Below are positions 61,320 through 64,000 of a stretch of 64,000 bases of DNA, one piece after another (position 1 is the first letter of the stretch; each line of letters opens with the position of its first letter). Both the position numbers and the translations under genes were made by a program. Origin of the DNA: Cristatella mucedo. Its lineage: Eukaryota > Bryozoa > Phylactolaemata > Cristatellidae. The notes under the pieces were generated by a model. That model was given only the letters and a program-made list of their open reading frames with translations. It searched no databases and had not been told where the DNA came from. The DNA lies in assembly GCA_009760855.2 (NCBI GenBank), contig WPIO01000145.1:213001-277000 (forward strand), read 5' to 3'.

Positions 61320-63098
61320 ATTTTTTTAATAAAGCCGCATAGTGGCGTCAGATTAGAGCGGATTAGACCAGACCAGAGTGAACTGAAATTGTTAGCCTAA
61401 GGTACAAGTTGAAATATATGCAGAACAGTTTTAGGAATGAGCCCAAAATTTTGTAGCCCGAGATCTTCAAAAAAACCTCCGCAATTTCCAGAAATTAATA
61501 AATGTAGCTCTCAAATTCTGCCTCGCAGAACGACTCCTTAGCTTGCAGCAGAGCTTTGTATCCCTGAATCCTTATCTACATGCATAGTTAGAACCGACTC
61601 GGCGAGGGAAACGCGCCAGAAAACAATGGTTGCTTAGCCCCTTTATAAATATGGGGAAACCTCGTTTTCCCCAAGTATTACGCTTTGCACTGGCTGCACG
61701 CACCCTAAAAATATTTTGAGAGGCAATTTAAATGAAATTGATACCAATGTTCGCGCGTCCATGATTAGACGCCAGCTAGCTGAAAATCGCCGCAGAACAG
61801 CGTGCTCTGGCGTCATGACTCACTGACATAGACTGCTGCAGCAATTAACCTGCGCGGCATAATAGGTGACTCAATCCTAAATACTGACAATCTACAACTA
61901 AAGCGCAAGCCATTCTAGAATCTATTGCAAATGCCTGCGATTTAAATCGTCTGCCTTTTACAGAAAAAAACAGTCTTTAAAAATTGCTCCCCATATACAA
62001 GGCCGTTTTTGAAGTTCCACCATTCACTCATAAAATATTACAGAGGGAGACTTAGGTACCATTTTACAATTTCTTTTGGGTTAAATAGATCAGCTTTATT
62101 GCAGGACCCCTACTACTCCACAGCGTGCCGCTATAAATTTGAAACGATCCATTTTGAATAAAAGAAAATATGAACTCATAATAAACTGTCATTAGTTTTT
62201 AATTCCGCCTAAATATCAGTAATCAAATTCTGGCAGAATTCAATTAAAGGCACCACCATCCTAGCACTAGTTAAATTGCCGCTGCAAAAGCATCAGGGGA
62301 ATAATGTGAGTATAGATACTCATAATACATATCCCCGCGTCGTAGGTCAATCAAATTGTTCCGCTCAAGAAACTTTCCTTCACTCAATCAGCTGCGTTCT
62401 TACATGTGCCGGTCATTCATGTGAAAAGAATGCGATTCCTTAAAGTGAAACTGCAGTCGGCTTTACACATCAGTACACACAACAAGCGGATAGCGGTGAT
62501 AAATGAAATACGATTTCAATATTGACAAAGTGATTGCGTTAGAAAAGTCGCGAATATGCATTTATCACCGTAACGAAGCTGTGATGTAACTCCCATAAAA
62601 GCTGCAATAGGTTGGACGAATTTAAAAAAAAGCAGCAGAAATTATATAGTAAAAATGAGTTTTATCTGATCACCAGAAAGATGCTAACCATAAAGAATAG
62701 CTGCCGTTTAGCAAAGTAAGTAGAAGTCTCCCGCTCGATGGAATACAAATAAAGCCACCCCAGCAGCTATTGGAACCAATAGCTGGTCTGCATGGCAGCA
62801 CACACAAAGACAGAAAATCTTGAAATGATTAAAATATGTAAGTTACTTGCATGAATTTAAAGCACGCATTCATTATCTTCATTTTTATTATTACCGATGG
62901 AAATTCATGAAATAACTCGGGCGCGAAGATAATATTCAATTTGAAAAGGAAAGACCTATTATCTTAGTTGATTGCTATATTATCACTTTCTTTTGAAACT
63001 ATTTGGTCACTTGAAAGTATTTATGGGAATAAAGAACGCATCCTGTTCAACTCCCAGCGGTAACTAAGACTTGGCAGTGTATGGGTTCATACTTTTAG
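61320..63098. other. AT-rich stretch, no gene recognised
   Basis: It is AT-rich, with short open frames only. If the exon-like segments downstream belong to a gene, upstream exons may lie here, but I could not identify any. Confidence 0.4.
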
Positions 63099-63985
63099 GC
63101 TACCTCATCACCTTTCTCCTATGGCTCGCTGATGGCCAAATCTATGATGCCGGTGGACCTGGTAAGTATGCTCGCCATGAATTAAAGTTTTTTTCTCCTT
63201 CCGACTGCCACTCACTTCTGGCTATGCATTTTAGTCAACGGTAGCATGCAAAACTACAGCTCACTGCCTGTGGACTCGCTTCGCTGAGTCATAGTATAAT
63301 TACGTAACTCCGGAGGCTCTAGTCACCATCTTGCATCTTGCCGTGTGGCATAAGTGCGTGATGGGTGACGGACGTGACGGACGGATGTGACAGACGGACA
63401 TACAGACTTTCTCGCATTGATAACATGAAAAATAAGTACTTAGCAAAATAAATCTCGAGCCGTTGTGTGGTCCAGCGAATGCCGTGAGAAGCAGGTGCAT
63501 TTTTTGGCTTCTTTCCTAGTGTCATCAAAGCAAAATAACTCAAGGCACGGTCTCGAACAGAGATGATGTTGGTTCGAGACACAGCTAAACGACTCGAGTC
63601 AGATGAACAAAAGGAGGAGAGCAGGGAGAGCTCTCTAGGGCAGCTTCCTGCTCTAATTTCTTCCATGCTCAAAGTCACTCCAAGCGGTAGGCCGCCTCTT
63701 CCGACAATTTCATGTGTACAGCCGCCCAGTTATTCATCCTTTAAAATCTCATTACTAGATCTGCGTTCTTCCATATTGGCCGCAGAAAAATAGCTTTAAT
63801 TTCGCGTTATCTCTCAGGTTACAAATTTTAGCCCAGCAGATGGCTATGGTTCTTTTTACCTCCAGCCGTTTACGCATGCAACGGTGATTTACCCTGGGGA
63901 TGGTGCAAAGTGTGTGGACATTACTATATTACTACGATTCCAGTCTCCGGGGTACGTCGTGGTTGCATGCATGGAAGTCAAGTAG
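63099..63985 (+). CDS. Two exon-like segments of an unrecognised gene (63099-63161, 63818-63985)
   Basis: The first segment is 63 bases between ACTTTTAG and GTAAGT and encodes SPFSYGSLMAKSMMPVDL; it starts and ends in phase 0. The second starts after ATCTCTCAG and, in the matching phase, stays open for 55 codons (NFSPADGYGSFYLQPF, ATVIYPGDGAKCVDI, TILLRFQSPGYVVVACMEV) to TAG at 63983-63985. The sequence looks like a beta-rich domain, but I recognise no family. The intron between would contain a LINE fragment on the minus strand. A donor at GTCAAG (63977) is possible instead of the stop. Upstream exons were not found. Confidence 0.35.
63520..63700 (-). pseudogene. CR1/L2-like LINE (family 1) C-terminal fragment
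   Basis: The minus strand reads SSDSSRLAVSRTNIISVRDR and ALSYFALMTLGK, equivalent to SNHLAVPRTKIKSF..RSFSSYAPKV in the copy at 23.4 kb. It lies between the two exon-like segments. Confidence 0.65.
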
Positions 63986-64000
63986 CATGTACTCGCCAAC

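Overview
This is eukaryotic nuclear DNA from a metazoan, probably an invertebrate. The evidence is intron-containing coding sequence with clear GT-AG splice sites, tRNA-derived SINEs, several kinds of LINE and DNA-transposon relics, and very long dinucleotide and tetranucleotide arrays. There is no prokaryotic gene organisation. I cannot name the species from sequence alone.

One host gene can be reconstructed completely. Fourteen exons on the + strand, from 6276 to 18041, join with perfect phase agreement into a 751-codon protein of the CNBD2/CRIS family, a cAMP-binding protein known from sperm flagella in mammals. The first cyclic-nucleotide-binding domain keeps the conserved Glu and Arg of the phosphate-binding cassette. 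The second domain is split by an insert of about 238 residues. One intron (10424-10530) uses a GC donor, and one (13111-13308) is a stop-free, frame-preserving 198-base (CAG)n intron. Two exon-like segments at the right edge (63099-63161 and 63818-63985) may belong to a second gene that I do not recognise.

The rest is mobile-element strata. From left to right: a hAT-like relic (22-921); SINE-B; two abutting CR1/L2-like LINE fragments (4.1-5.2 kb); the CNBD2-like gene, with LINE and SINE copies in its introns; a long quiet stretch with two strong palindromes (18.2-22 kb); a possible twin-primed RLE-type LINE (22 kb); a Ty3/Gypsy gag-pro-RT relic (24.8-26 kb); a (CGCA)n array of about 590 bases (26.9-27.5 kb); a pogo/Tigger-type transposase split by (GA)n (27.9-29.3 kb); SINE-A copies, LINE copies and a second hAT fragment (30-38 kb); a LINE with a 446-codon open frame (45.9-47.3 kb); a complex of large repeat units (44.7-56.1 kb), one carrying a 2.08-kb Tigger element; and an RLE-type LINE (56.2-60 kb) whose reverse transcriptase is interrupted by a 1,094-base solo LTR.

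The insertions can be ordered relative to one another. The LINE in the large repeat unit predates the duplication, because both copies share it. SINE-B in unit 1 and Tigger in unit 2 came later, since the sister unit shows the empty site. The SINE-B family shares its 3' tail with the CR1/L2-like LINE, which points to that LINE as its mobilising partner. I found no CRISPR array, operon, rRNA or intact tRNA gene.
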